A DNA stretch of 64,000 nt from Neorhizobium huautlense (GTDB taxonomy: Bacteria; Pseudomonadota; Alphaproteobacteria; Rhizobiales; Rhizobiaceae), in assembly GCF_002968575.1 (NCBI RefSeq), contig NZ_PVBM01000020.1, positions 45,852-109,851 of the forward strand. Reading direction: 5' to 3'. This document shows, one piece after another, positions 52,864-62,183 of this stretch. How positions within the stretch are numbered: the stretch's first letter is position 1; every line of letters starts with the position of its first letter. A program made the position numbers and the translations under genes. The notes under the pieces were generated by a model. That model was not told the DNA's origin, did not search any database, and saw nothing but the letters and a program-made list of their open reading frames with translations.

Positions 52864-53772
52864 ATGCGGGCGCATAGCCTAAATCACTTCAAATCGATAA
52901 TGGCTGGCAAGTTCTTTGTAGCGCCGGCGGACAAGAACTACTTCTTGGCTCGGTGGGCAAGAATCCACGGATTTGGCGATGAATTTTACTGGCAAAGCTT
53001 ACAGGCTATCGAAAAATATCTAAAAGCCTCACTTGTAGTGAATGATATAACAGCAAAAAGATATGGTCATCAGATAACTCGACTGTTCGAAAAGCATCTC
53101 GATTTATTTGAAAATGAAACAATTAGAAAATTCAAGAAGCCTAAAGACGTTCACTCACGATATTGGGATAATGAAACTGTTCCATCCTTCATAAAAAGGA
53201 TTAATATTCAAGGTGATCCTGACAGTAGATATGGAATGGTGTCATGGTACCACACACCAAATGACCTTTTCAAACTGGATCAATTAGTCTTCAGAATACG
53301 GAGACTCACCGTCGGACTTGATTGGATCATCGGATTAGATTGGGAGGTTGACGAAGAATTTTCGAAATATAACGGAAATACTTTGCGCAAGCTGATCGTT
53401 GACTACCCGTATCATCAGATCAGACCCGTTATAAACTTGCCAAGGTATCCCACAAATTTGGCTGGAAACGCTCTCTCTGATGTCCTTCATGCTTGGAATT
53501 TCAGCTTCGTCCGGGATCTCGAAGATCTCGAGAAGCCCGCACCGTCGACGGTAGCTCCAAGTATAGGACCATTTGAAAATTCGTACATATATCTCTTATG
53601 GGAATATATTCATCATGAGGGTTCCAAGGATGACCCTTACATAGTTGATGGCATAAAATGGCTCACTGGACATGTTTCCCTAGGCAAACCAACTGAGGAC
53701 GCCTTCATCTCCCGCCTCGCCCAATTGGCTAGAATGCAGAAGCCGCCCAGCTTTAATGGAGAGGATGGGTAG
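52864..53772 (+). CDS. AT-rich orphan protein with N-terminal HEPN-like region
   Basis: A 302-residue protein of unknown function. Residues about 32-75 (DEFYWQSLQAIEKYLKASLVVND with KRYGHQITRLFEKH) resemble the helices of HEPN proteins, including the characteristic QAIEKYLKA and GH-x-I/L pattern; the canonical RNase motif R-x4-6-H is not clear. The remainder is rich in aromatic and charged residues without recognised motifs. Base composition is much more AT-rich than all neighbours, with codons such as ATA, AAA and TTA, which marks recent transfer. AAGGA precedes the ATG. Its 3' end overlaps the NmrA-like gene by 20 bp (convergent). Confidence 0.7.
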   Translation: MRAHSLNHFKSIMAGKFFVAPADKNYFLARWARIHGFGDEFYWQSLQAIEKYLKASLVVNDITAKRYGHQITRLFEKHLDLFENETIRKFKKPKDVHSRYWDNETVPSFIKRINIQGDPDSRYGMVSWYHTPNDLFKLDQLVFRIRRLTVGLDWIIGLDWEVDEEFSKYNGNTLRKLIVDYPYHQIRPVINLPRYPTNLAGNALSDVLHAWNFSFVRDLEDLEKPAPSTVAPSIGPFENSYIYLLWEYIHHEGSKDDPYIVDGIKWLTGHVSLGKPTEDAFISRLAQLARMQKPPSFNGEDG

Positions 53773-54625
53773 CGTCTAAAACCTCCTCAAGATGCCTAGG
53801 CAACCCCACCCTGCCCCTCCGCACTTCGCTGATCGGCGGCACGGGGGTGTCCATCGCGAGTGCCGTCATGCCGGTGTAGGATTTGGCGGCGGGGGCGGAA
53901 AAGCCGAGGGAGCGGAAGGTTTCTTCCCATTTGTCGCGCGGCGTGGTGACGACCTTGACGGGGCGTTCGAGCCGTTCTGCAAAGGCGGCCGCGACATCGG
54001 CTGGGGTGTAGCGCTCGGGGCCTTCGACATGGAGCAGCCGGGTTTCGCCGGCCGGCTCGGTCATCAGGTCGGCGGCGGCCTCTCCCAGATCCTGCGGCGC
54101 CACCATCGGCAGGCGGAAATCGGCCGGGAAGAAGCTGTGAAGCACGCCGTCCGTCTTCGCCGTTTCGAGGCTCATCTCCCAGTTGGTCATGTAATAGGCG
54201 GCGCGCAGGATGCTTGCCGGGATCGGCTGGCGCTTCAGGCCCTCCTCCAACTCATAGAGCGTGCCGAGATCGCCGATATGTTCGCCCTTGCGGGCGCCGT
54301 AGGTGGAATGGCCGACGATCTTTTCGAGGCCGGAGCCTTCGATCGCCGCGAGGATCGAAGCGATCGTCTTCTTTTCCTCGGCATCGGTATCGGTCTTCGG
54401 CGAGGCCGACGGGTTGAGGATGTAGAGCCGCCTGCCCTGAGCGAAAATCTTCTGGAGAGCTTTGGTGTCGTGAACGTCCGCGACCCCCACTTCGGCGCCG
54501 AGCTGCCGCAACCTTTCCGCCTTGTCGGCATGGCGAGCAACGACCGTGACCGCTTCGCCGCGCGCAAGAAGAGCTTTTGCGGTCGCCGAACCCGCACGGC
54601 CCGTTCCGCCGAGAATGATGTGCAT
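53753..54625 (-). CDS. NmrA-like NAD(P)-binding protein
   Basis: A 290-residue atypical SDR. The N-terminal Rossmann motif is MHIILGGTGRAGSATAKALLARGEAVTVVAR; later VGHSTYGARKG and a TxxDLGEAAADLM block match the NmrA/HSCARG group. The usual YxxxK catalytic pair is not evident, as in sensor-type members. AGGAGG lies 5 bases before the ATG at 54625. Role unknown; might be redox sensing or quinone reduction. Confidence 0.85.
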   Translation of the reverse strand: MHIILGGTGRAGSATAKALLARGEAVTVVARHADKAERLRQLGAEVGVADVHDTKALQKIFAQGRRLYILNPSASPKTDTDAEEKKTIASILAAIEGSGLEKIVGHSTYGARKGEHIGDLGTLYELEEGLKRQPIPASILRAAYYMTNWEMSLETAKTDGVLHSFFPADFRLPMVAPQDLGEAAADLMTEPAGETRLLHVEGPERYTPADVAAAFAERLERPVKVVTTPRDKWEETFRSLGFSAPAAKSYTGMTALAMDTPVPPISEVRRGRVGLPRHLEEVLDATHPLH

Positions 54626-54741
54626 CACTGCCTCCTGATGTTTACAACGAGAAATCGCTGGAACGTGTCATTGTTCCTCCGTGCTTGCGGCTTTGCCTCT
54701 GCCCGGCTACCTCTCTTTCGGCACGGCGTCGAGGAGGCAGC

Positions 54742-55887
54742 ATGTATCTCACCAATCACGACCTGATCGAGCTTACCGCCTGGCGGCAGAAGCTGCATGC
54801 GATGCCGGAGGTGTCCGGCCAGGAGATCGCGACGGCTGCCGAAGTGCAGGCATTTCTGGCCGGGACGAGCCCGGACCGGGTGATCTCCGGCCTTGGCGGT
54901 ACCGGCGTGGCTGTCATCTACGACAGCGGCGCGCCCGGGCCGGTGCTACTCTTCCGTGCCGAGCTCGACGCGCTGCCGATCGAGGAGACGGGCACGCCCG
55001 TGCACCGATCGCGATTGCCCGGCAAGGGACATATGTGCGGCCATGACGGGCATATGGCGACGCTGGCGGCGCTCGGGCGCCATTTCGGCCGGCAGCGACC
55101 GGCGCGAGGGCGGGTCATCCTGCTCTTCCAGCCGGCGGAGGAGACCGGCGCAGGTGCCGCCGCGGTGATCGCCGACGAGCGGTTCGCCGAGCTTTCGCCG
55201 GACTACAGCTTTTCGCTCCACAACATGCCGGGCCTGCCGCTCGGCCATGCCTGGCTGAAGGACGGGGTGGTGAACTGCGCCTCGCGCGGCTTGAAGATCA
55301 GCCTGTCAGGCCGAACGGCGCATGCCTCCGCGCCGGAAACGGGCATTTCCCCGGTGCCGGCGGTGGCGAAGCTGATGCCGGCGCTGACGGGCTTGAGCGG
55401 CGGAAGGATCGCAACCGAAGATCTGGTGCTCGCGACAGTGACGCATGCGTCAGTCGGCGAGCCCGCCTTCGGCATCGCGCCGGGTCACGCGGAAATCTGG
55501 GTGACGCTCAGGACGATGACGGACGGCAAGATGCAGGCCCTGGTGGATGCCGCCGAGGCGCTGGTCGGCCAAGCTGCAGCGGAAGGAGGCCTGGAATACG
55601 GTTTCGAATACCACGACATTTTCAGCCATTGCGAGAACCACCCGGAGGCCGCCGCATTGCTGAGGGCCGCGATGGAGGCGGAAGGCGTATCGCACGAGCC
55701 GGGAGAAGCCTTCCGGGCTTCGGAGGATTTCGGCCGGTTCGCGGGCGTGTCGAAATCGGCGATGTTCTTTCTCGGCGCCGGCGAGCGCCATCCGGCGCTC
55801 CACAATCCCGACTACGACTTTCCCGACGACCTGATCCCGATCGGGGCCAAGGTATTCCTACGGGTGGCGCGGGATATTCTCGGATGA
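54742..55887 (+). CDS. M20-family amidohydrolase (peptidase M20D)
   Basis: A 381-residue zinc amidohydrolase of the hippurate/IAA-amino-acid hydrolase type: RQKLHAMPEVSGQE at the N-terminus, metal-binding GHMCGHDGHMATLAALG (about 90-106), PAEETGAGAAAVI with a metal/catalytic Glu pair, and dimerisation domain LSGRTAHASAPETGISPV. A final His lies in LHNPDYDFPDD. GAGGAGG upstream fixes the ATG at 54742. It hydrolyses N-acyl amino acids or related amides; the physiological substrate is unknown. Confidence 0.9.
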   Translation: MYLTNHDLIELTAWRQKLHAMPEVSGQEIATAAEVQAFLAGTSPDRVISGLGGTGVAVIYDSGAPGPVLLFRAELDALPIEETGTPVHRSRLPGKGHMCGHDGHMATLAALGRHFGRQRPARGRVILLFQPAEETGAGAAAVIADERFAELSPDYSFSLHNMPGLPLGHAWLKDGVVNCASRGLKISLSGRTAHASAPETGISPVPAVAKLMPALTGLSGGRIATEDLVLATVTHASVGEPAFGIAPGHAEIWVTLRTMTDGKMQALVDAAEALVGQAAAEGGLEYGFEYHDIFSHCENHPEAAALLRAAMEAEGVSHEPGEAFRASEDFGRFAGVSKSAMFFLGAGERHPALHNPDYDFPDDLIPIGAKVFLRVARDILG

Positions 55888-55897
55888 GCGACGCCGA

Positions 55898-57280
55898 TCA
55901 GGCGTCGCTGCCGCTGAAGAGCTTGGCGATGAAGTTGTCGCCGCCGCCACCGCTGCCCGGGCGCTTGCCGTCCCACTTGGGCACGATCACCATATGGGTG
56001 ATTTCGCCGCGCTGGAACGCCTTCAGGAAGCGGTCATAGTCGGCAAAGGCCACGCAGCCGTGCGAGTCGCCGCGCACACGCAGCAGAAAGCTGTGCGCCA
56101 AAAGCCCGGTGCGGTTCTGCGGATGCCTGCCGTCGACGGATGTCAGGCGGATCGCGGCCACGCCATGGAAGAGCTTTTCGCGCATGGAGAGCTTGTAGGT
56201 GCCGGGCGGCGTCGGGCCGCGCATCTTCACATGCGTGAATTTCGGGTTGTCGCGCATGCTGCCGATGCCTGAATGCGCTTCGAGCTTCGTGCCGTTCGGC
56301 ATGTGAACGACGGCATTGCTGATGTCGTAGATCGCAACCTTGGTGCCGATACCCGGCCATTTCGGCGCAGGACCCGGACGCGCAGGCGTGTCGCGCAGGG
56401 GATTGTCGGGCTTGGCGAAGGCAAGCGCCGTCGGCTTGTCGTCCTCGGCAGGCTGCGCCGGCTTCTGCGGCGCGACGGCGGCAATCGCAGCCAGCGCGCT
56501 CGGCTTGGCCGGCCGGCCCGGGAAGGCAGACGACGGGCGGATGACCGGAAGTGGGCCAGCCTTCGGAAGCGCATGGGCTTCGGCGGGCGCCGGCTCGTCG
56601 GTCGCCTCGACGGCGGCCTCTTCCAAGGTGTCGGCATTGTCTTCGACAGCCGTTTCCTCGAGCGCGGCCATCTCGACCGGCTTCATGTCCTTCAGTTGTG
56701 CAACGGAGGTGGCAGGCGCGACATCCTGGATGAGGTCAGGCATGACCTCGTCGCCGCGCGGGGCAACCACGACCAGGCTTTCCATCGCCGGTGCCAGCGC
56801 CGCGCGGATGGCCTCGGCGCCAGGGCGCCGGTTTGCCAGCGCTGCGAACTGCCGTTCGCTCTCGGCGTGACGGTTGGCCTTGGCGAGCAAGGCGCCCAGC
56901 ATCTGCCTGGCGCTGGAGCGATCCGGCTTCCGCGCTTCGAGCGCCGCAACATCGGCGCCGTCGAGACGTCTGCTCTTCGGGCTGGCCGGAGAACCGTCGG
57001 AAAGACGGGAAAATTTGGAAACATCGATCTCGCGCGCGGCTGGCGCCGCGGGCGCAACAGCAGGAGCAATTGGCTTGGCGAGGGCAATCTCGAACTTGAC
57101 ATCCGCCGTGGATTTGACTGCCGTCGCCATGGTGGCCACCGAAGCGCCGACAAGCGCCACCATCGTCAGCCCGAGGCCGACTGCGACATTCGTCAGGAGA
57201 GAGCGGGATTTCTTGCGGCGCTGCGGCGCCTTGCGTGCCTGTTTGCCATTCGCGGAAGCCTGGACCGTACGCGCCATCAC
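55898..57280 (-). CDS. Tlde1/DUF2778-type L,D-transpeptidase-like protein
   Basis: A 460-residue protein with a basic N-terminus and one transmembrane helix (about 30-55, LLTNVAVGLGLTMVALVGASVATM), an Ala/Pro-rich spacer (about 60-320) and a C-terminal catalytic domain (about 325-445). That domain has GIGSMRDNPKFTHVKMRGPTPPGTYKLS, His in AHSFLLRVRG and the nucleophile-type SHGCVAFADYDRF, the HX..SHGC signature shared by Tlde1 and YkuD-like enzymes. In type VI effectors this fold trims or exchanges peptidoglycan D-amino acids. No T6SS or immunity gene is nearby, so a housekeeping cell-wall role is more likely. Confidence 0.8.
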   Translation of the reverse strand: MMARTVQASANGKQARKAPQRRKKSRSLLTNVAVGLGLTMVALVGASVATMATAVKSTADVKFEIALAKPIAPAVAPAAPAAREIDVSKFSRLSDGSPASPKSRRLDGADVAALEARKPDRSSARQMLGALLAKANRHAESERQFAALANRRPGAEAIRAALAPAMESLVVVAPRGDEVMPDLIQDVAPATSVAQLKDMKPVEMAALEETAVEDNADTLEEAAVEATDEPAPAEAHALPKAGPLPVIRPSSAFPGRPAKPSALAAIAAVAPQKPAQPAEDDKPTALAFAKPDNPLRDTPARPGPAPKWPGIGTKVAIYDISNAVVHMPNGTKLEAHSGIGSMRDNPKFTHVKMRGPTPPGTYKLSMREKLFHGVAAIRLTSVDGRHPQNRTGLLAHSFLLRVRGDSHGCVAFADYDRFLKAFQRGEITHMVIVPKWDGKRPGSGGGGDNFIAKLFSGSDA

Positions 57281-57583
57281 TTGTTACCCGAACCGTTACC
57301 CACACGGGCGGAGAACACTTGCGCGTCGCCGCCGATACAACCGAGGCAGGACACAGCTGAAGATGTGTACCGGTCCATGCCTGAGGACTGCCGGTGAGAA
57401 TGAACGATTATGGTAACCAATGTCTTTACGCCCGCCCCGATTTGGTTTCGGTGGTGCACATAAAAGCGCATGCCGCCAGAAGTTTAGCCGAAATATGGCG
57501 TTAAGGTGTTTGTGGTATGCGAAACTGTGACAGTCAATACTTCGGCCACTGCAGGAGGGGCCAAATCCACAGCCAGTGTTGCC
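57281..57583. other. 303-bp intergenic region, nothing recognised
   Basis: Lies between the 5' end of the Tlde1-like gene and the 3' end of the isochorismatase-family gene (both minus). I see no conserved RNA structure, terminator with T-tract, or anaerobox; it presumably holds the promoter of the Tlde1-like gene. Confidence 0.5.
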
Positions 57584-58210
57584 TTATTGCCGCATGGCAG
57601 CCACAATCTGTGCCGTATCGGCCAGGATCGAATCACCCATAAACGCAATATTTTCCATGGCGCGCTCAGCAGCTTCCGCATGACCTGCTCCGCAGGCATC
57701 GCGGATGACGATCGGGACAAGCCCCAGATCGCATCCGTGACGGACGGTCGGATCGATGCCGATTTCGGTGGCGACGCCGCAGATCGCAAACGATGTCAGG
57801 CCGAGATCACGCAGGATGATCGCCAGCGGCGTGCCTTCGAAGGCGGAAAAGGTGATCTTGTCGAGAACCGCCTCGTCGGCGGTCGGTTCCAGTTCCGGGG
57901 CGATAGCAAAGCCCGGCGAATCGCGCAGGAACCACGGATGCACGGCATCCGGATCCTCGGTCCGCTGCCAGGCCATCGCCTGGCGCATCTGGAACTGCCC
58001 CATCAGCGGCTTCGGCATCGACAGGTGCCGAAAAAAGATGACCGGGAAGCCGGCCGCACGCGCCGCGTCCAAAACCGTCTTCACCTTGGCCGTGATGGCC
58101 GCCCCATCCTTGAGCTGGTGCAGGATACCGACCTGCATGTCGTAGACGACGAGCGCCATCCGGTCCGGGCGACAGAAATCCTCAAGCGTCCTGCCAATCT
58201 TCTGCGCCAT
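57584..58210 (-). CDS. isochorismatase-family cysteine hydrolase
   Basis: A 208-residue hydrolase with the alpha/beta isochorismatase fold. The catalytic Asp is in LVVYDMQVGIL (about 22), Lys in LDKITFSAFEG (about 113), and Cys in AICGVATEIGIDPTVRHGCDLG (about 146). GGGAGG before the ATG sets the start. Related enzymes include nicotinamidases, N-carbamoylsarcosine amidases and true isochorismatases; the sequence does not decide between them. Stands alone between larger genes on the same strand. Confidence 0.9.
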   Translation of the reverse strand: MAQKIGRTLEDFCRPDRMALVVYDMQVGILHQLKDGAAITAKVKTVLDAARAAGFPVIFFRHLSMPKPLMGQFQMRQAMAWQRTEDPDAVHPWFLRDSPGFAIAPELEPTADEAVLDKITFSAFEGTPLAIILRDLGLTSFAICGVATEIGIDPTVRHGCDLGLVPIVIRDACGAGHAEAAERAMENIAFMGDSILADTAQIVAAMRQ

Positions 58211-58377
58211 CGGCTACCCTCCCGTTTTTTGTTCCGGAGGACTCAATAGCAAAGAAACGGAAGAGGCGCGACAGGGATAGACGCCGGTCAACCGGCGCGT
58301 TGTCTCCGCCGGTCAGACCCGAGCAGCAATCCGGTACGTCAACAAGACCTCCCGGATTGCCAAAAGCAAGGATGATG

Positions 58378-59751
58378 TCAGCCGTTGACGACCATCCGCT
58401 TCTCGTCGCGGCCGCTCTTCATCCTCTCTGCGAGGAGGAAGGCGAGTTCGAGTGCCTGGTCCGCGTTGAGGCGCGGGTCGCAGTGGGTGTGATAGCGGTC
58501 GTGCAGATCCTCAGCCGTGACGGCGCGGGCGCCGCCCGTGCATTCGGTCACGTCCTTGCCGGTCATCTCGACATGGATGCCGCCCGGATGGGTGCCTTCG
58601 GCACGATGGATCTGGAAGAAGCTCTCGACTTCCGACAGGACGCGCTCGAAGGGCCGCGTCTTGTAGTTGTTCAAGGTGATCGTGTTGCCGTGCATCGGAT
58701 CGCAGGACCAGACGACCTTCCTGCCTTCCCGCTCGACGGCGCGGATGAGCTTCGGCAGGCTGTCGGCGACCTTGTCGTAGCCGAACCGGCAGATGAGCGT
58801 CAGGCGACCGGCCTCGTTGGTCGGATTTAGGGCATCGATCAGCTCGATCAGATTGTCGGGCTGAAGCGACGGGCCGCATTTCAAGCCGATCGGGTTCTTG
58901 ATGCCGCGGAAATATTCCACATGCGCGTGATCGAGCTGGCGGGTGCGGTCGCCGATCCAGATCATGTGACCGGATGTGGCGTACCAGTCGCCGGAGGTCG
59001 AATCGACGCGGGTGAGTGCTTCTTCATAACCAAGCAGCAACGCTTCATGGCTGGTGAAGAAGTCGGTTTCGCGCAGGCTCGGATTGTTCTCGGAAGAGAT
59101 TCCGATCGCCTGCATGAAGTCCATGGTTTCGCTGATGCGATCGGCGAGCTTGCGGTACCGTTCACCCTGCGGGCTGTCCTTTACGAAGCCCAGCATCCAT
59201 TTGTGGACGTTTTCCAGGTTTGCGTATCCGCCCATCGCGAAAGCGCGCAGGAGGTTCAGCGTCGCGGCCGACTGACGGTAGGCGTCGAGCTGGCGCTCCG
59301 GGTTCGGCGTGCGTGCGTCCTTCGTGAACTCGATGCCGTTGATGATGTCGCCGCGGTAGGACGGCAGTTCGACATCGCCCTGCTTTTCGATGTTCGACGA
59401 ACGTGGCTTGGCGAACTGTCCGGCGATGCGGCCGACCTTCACGACAGGCAATTGCGCGCCGAAAGTCAGCACGACGGCCATCTGCAGGAAGGAGCGGAAG
59501 AAGTCGCGGATATTGTCGGCGCCGTGTTCGGCAAAGCTTTCGGCGCAATCGCCGCCCTGCAGGAGGAAGGCGTTGCCTTCCGCGACGTTTGCGAGCTGCT
59601 TCTTCAGGCGGCGGGCTTCACCGGCAAAAACGAGCGGCGGAAAGGTCGCGAGCTGAGCTTCCGTCGCCGCCAGCGCGGCCGCGTCCGGATAATCGGGGAC
59701 CTGCTGGATCGGTTTCTGCCGCCAACTGTTCGGGGTCCAATTCTGTGCCAT
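58378..59751 (-). CDS. aroG: class II 3-deoxy-7-phosphoheptulonate synthase
   Basis: First enzyme of the shikimate pathway; condenses phosphoenolpyruvate and erythrose-4-phosphate to DAHP. The 457-residue protein is of the plant-like class II, with [34 protein letters not shown] (metal Cys), [44 protein letters not shown] and [10 protein letters not shown]. Feedback control is not visible. A hairpin GCCCGGC/GCCGGGC lies in the leader at 59769-59789. ATG at 59751 preferred over the start at 59760. Confidence 0.96.
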   Translation of the reverse strand: MAQNWTPNSWRQKPIQQVPDYPDAAALAATEAQLATFPPLVFAGEARRLKKQLANVAEGNAFLLQGGDCAESFAEHGADNIRDFFRSFLQMAVVLTFGAQLPVVKVGRIAGQFAKPRSSNIEKQGDVELPSYRGDIINGIEFTKDARTPNPERQLDAYRQSAATLNLLRAFAMGGYANLENVHKWMLGFVKDSPQGERYRKLADRISETMDFMQAIGISSENNPSLRETDFFTSHEALLLGYEEALTRVDSTSGDWYATSGHMIWIGDRTRQLDHAHVEYFRGIKNPIGLKCGPSLQPDNLIELIDALNPTNEAGRLTLICRFGYDKVADSLPKLIRAVEREGRKVVWSCDPMHGNTITLNNYKTRPFERVLSEVESFFQIHRAEGTHPGGIHVEMTGKDVTECTGGARAVTAEDLHDRYHTHCDPRLNADQALELAFLLAERMKSGRDEKRMVVNG

Positions 59752-59855
59752 CTCACTCACCTGTTACGGCCCGGCACCGAAGGCCGGGCGACCGCCCGTT
59801 AAAATAGGGGCGGCTTATAAACCTTAATAGAGGGTTTGCATAGCCGCCCTCGGCC

Positions 59856-59962
59856 CTAGAGCATCTCCGTCTTTCTGCTCGCCACCGACATGCTCTATCT
59901 TTTCGTTTTGATGCGCTTCCGGACGGAAAAACCGCTTCGCACTTTTCCTGGAACCGCTCTAG
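59856..59962. repeat. ~107-bp rhizobial intergenic repeat with CTAGAGC/GCTCTAG ends
   Basis: Starts CTAGAGC at 59856 and ends with its inverted copy GCTCTAG at 59962. The inside carries ACATGCTCTATC, TCCGGACGGAAAAACCGCTTCGCA and TTTTCCTGGAACCG, recognisable from repeat families spread in Rhizobiaceae intergenic DNA. The gor stop codon TAG is part of the right terminal repeat. No other full copy was noticed in the window. Confidence 0.65.
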
Positions 59963-61347
59963 ATACGCTCGCCGTTCCTGACCCGGTAGCTCGGATTATA
60001 CATCGTGACGAGCTCTTCGGCTGCCGTCGGATGCACGGCCATTGTACGATCGAAATCGTCCTTGGTCACGCCCGCTTTCAGGGAGATACCAAGAAGCTGC
60101 GCCATTTCGCCTGCGTCGTGCCCGAGCACATGCGCGCCGACGACCTTGCGGCTTGCCGCATCGACGATGAGCTTCATGATCATCTTTTCCGCCCGCCCGG
60201 AAAGCGTCGCCTTCATCGGTCGGAACTCGGCGCGATAGACTTCCAGTTCCGGGTAACGCTTCGCCGCCGCCTCTTCCGACAGGCCGACCGTGCCGATTTC
60301 CGGCTGTGAGAAGACGGCGGTCGCGATCAGATCATGGTCCGGGGTCGTTGGATTGTCCTTGTAAGCGGTCTCGATGAAGCACATGGCTTCGTGGATCGCC
60401 ACCGGCGTCAGCTGTACCCGGTCGGTGACATCGCCAAGCGCATAGATATTCGGGACGCTCGTGCGGGAATATTCATCGACGACGATTGCGCCGCGTTCAT
60501 CCATCTCGACGCCGGCCGCTTCGAGCCCGAGGCCGGTGGTGTTCGGATCCCGGCCAAGCGCCAGCATCACGGTGTCGACCGCTATGGTTTCGCCGCAGAG
60601 CGTCCTTGCCACGAGGCCGCCGGCCGGCGCCTTGGTCACCTCCTCGATGACATCCGTCAGAACGATGCGGATGCCCTTTTCGACCATCGCCTTGTGCAGG
60701 CCCTGGCGCATGTCCTGGTCGAACCGCGACAGGATTTCCTTGCCCCGGTAGATGAGCGTGGTGTCGACGCCGAGACCGTGGAAGATGTTGGCGAATTCGA
60801 CGGCGATATACCCGCCGCCCGCAATCAGGATCGAGCGTGGGAGCTCTGGCAGATCGAAGGCCTCGTTCGAGGAAATGCAGAGCTCGTGTCCGGGCAAGGC
60901 GACGTGCGGATTGGGCGCTCCGCCGGTTGCAATGACGATCTTTTCAGCCGTCACGGTCCTGCCGGTCTTTACCAGCCGGACGGTATGGGCATCGACCAGT
61001 TCGGCGCGAGTTTCGAGAATCTCGGCGCCATTGTTTTCCAGCCCGCGACGATAGAGACCCTCGAGGCGCGCGATTTCCTTATCCTTGGCAGCGATGAGTT
61101 TTTTCCAGTCGAAGGTGCTTTCTCCGACCTGCCAGCCGTATCCGGCCGCATCCTCAAAATGCTCATGATACTGCGAGGCGTAGACGAACAGCTTTTTGGG
61201 AACGCAACCGCGAATAACGCAGGTTCCGCCGAACCGGTATTCTTCGGCGATCGCGACGCGCTTGCCGAGAGAGGCGGCGATGCGCCCTGCCCTGACCCCG
61301 CCTGATCCGCCACCGATTACAAACAGATCATAGTCATAGGCGGTCAT
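59959..61347 (-). CDS. gor: glutathione-disulfide reductase
   Basis: NADPH-dependent flavoenzyme of 462 residues that keeps glutathione reduced. It opens with the FAD motif FVIGGGSGGVRAGRIAASLG, has the redox-active disulfide in GGTCVIRGCVPKK (about 46-51), the NADPH site SILIAGGGYIAVEFANIFHGLG (about 170) and the dimer-interface His in TMAVHPTAAEELVTM (about 440). AGGAG before the ATG at 61347 fixes the start. The last codons and the stop lie in a repeat element. Same strand as the DUF2059 gene and rpiA upstream. Confidence 0.96.
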   Translation of the reverse strand: MTAYDYDLFVIGGGSGGVRAGRIAASLGKRVAIAEEYRFGGTCVIRGCVPKKLFVYASQYHEHFEDAAGYGWQVGESTFDWKKLIAAKDKEIARLEGLYRRGLENNGAEILETRAELVDAHTVRLVKTGRTVTAEKIVIATGGAPNPHVALPGHELCISSNEAFDLPELPRSILIAGGGYIAVEFANIFHGLGVDTTLIYRGKEILSRFDQDMRQGLHKAMVEKGIRIVLTDVIEEVTKAPAGGLVARTLCGETIAVDTVMLALGRDPNTTGLGLEAAGVEMDERGAIVVDEYSRTSVPNIYALGDVTDRVQLTPVAIHEAMCFIETAYKDNPTTPDHDLIATAVFSQPEIGTVGLSEEAAAKRYPELEVYRAEFRPMKATLSGRAEKMIMKLIVDAASRKVVGAHVLGHDAGEMAQLLGISLKAGVTKDDFDRTMAVHPTAAEELVTMYNPSYRVRNGERI

Positions 61348-61404
61348 CGGCAATCTCCTTGAGCAGGCGGCGGGATGGCTCCCATATAAGTTCCCGCTCT
61401 GAAA

Positions 61405-61431
61405 AGCAAAAGCCCGGATCGCTCCGGGCTT
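61405..61431 (-). terminator. terminator after the DUF2059 gene
   Basis: On the minus strand AAGCCCGGA-GCGA-TCCGGGCTT forms a 9-bp stem followed by TTTGCTTTTC. It lies 30 bp after the DUF2059 stop and 58 bp before the gor ATG, so gor has its own promoter or depends on read-through. Confidence 0.8.
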
Positions 61432-61460
61432 CGACAAAATCATCAACCGGCGAGAAGCCC

Positions 61461-62165
61461 TCAGGGCTTCGGAGCGGGTGCCGGGGCAGGCTTGGCGGCG
61501 GGTGCCGGAGCAGGCTTTGCCGGGGCAGCAGCCGGAGCGGCGGGTTTGGCCGGTGCTGCAGCTGGAGCAGCCGGCTTGGCGGGAGCTGCCGGCTTTGCCG
61601 GTACGGGCGCCGCTGCCTGTGCTTCGGGCTGCACCGGTTCGACAACCGGCGCCTGGATTGGCGTTGCGTCGATGATACCGCGCAGCTTTTCGGTGCTCTG
61701 GTTGGTCAGATCTCTCGAAATGCCGTTTGCCCAGATTTCCGCGGCCTTGGCCATTTCGCGGGACACGAGCGGCTGGGCGGTGAGAAGCTTCTTGCCGCCT
61801 TCGGTGTTGAAGAAGGCCGCGATCGCCTTCAGTTCGTCGATCGAGAAGCTCTTTGCGTAGATGGTCGCTGCTTCCTTTTCGAGGTCGGCGCGACGCGGCG
61901 CCAGCGCCAGCGCCTGTTCGTCGACAACGCTGCCAATCTGTTCCTGGAAGTTCGGAGAGGCCTGAATATACTGCGCCTTCAGCCGCTCAGCGAGGTTCGG
62001 CAGGATATTGTCGTAACGATCCGTGACGTTCAGCGAAGCGATCGCCTCCCGTGCAGCGGCGAGCTGGGCCTCCGACACTTCTTGCGCGCGGGCGGATACC
62101 GTAAGGGCGCCGGAGAAGAGAACCGCCAATGCGGCGGCACGGCCGAGAACAGCGAATCTGATCAT
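61461..62165 (-). CDS. DUF2059 secreted protein with Pro/Ala/Lys repeat tail
   Basis: A 234-residue exported protein. Signal peptide at about 1-28 (ending SARAQ), then the DUF2059 helical region (about 30-165, with FSIDELKAIAAFFNTEGGKKL). The C-terminal about 60 residues are almost purely Pro, Ala and Lys (repeats of PAKPAAPA), extended and possibly cell-wall-spanning. AGGAG precedes the ATG. The family function is not established; position between rpiA and gor is conserved in relatives. Confidence 0.87.
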   Translation of the reverse strand: MIRFAVLGRAAALAVLFSGALTVSARAQEVSEAQLAAAREAIASLNVTDRYDNILPNLAERLKAQYIQASPNFQEQIGSVVDEQALALAPRRADLEKEAATIYAKSFSIDELKAIAAFFNTEGGKKLLTAQPLVSREMAKAAEIWANGISRDLTNQSTEKLRGIIDATPIQAPVVEPVQPEAQAAAPVPAKPAAPAKPAAPAAAPAKPAAPAAAPAKPAPAPAAKPAPAPAPKP

Positions 62166-62183
62166 AAGTTGGTTGCTCCTAGT

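Noticed and set aside
50449..52875. Long (808-codon) open frame antisense to uvrD
   Set aside because: Shadow frame caused by high third-position GC; translation is Arg/His/Val-rich with no motifs, while the plus strand has all helicase motifs.
52864..54625. A defence or toxin-antitoxin system made of the AT-rich gene and its neighbour
   Set aside because: The neighbour is an ordinary NmrA-like reductase with normal GC on the opposite strand; no second component is visible.
58283..58298. CGCCGG-TCAA-CCGGCG hairpin after aroG
   Set aside because: Short palindrome 80 bp from the gene end without T-tract; too weak to call a terminator.
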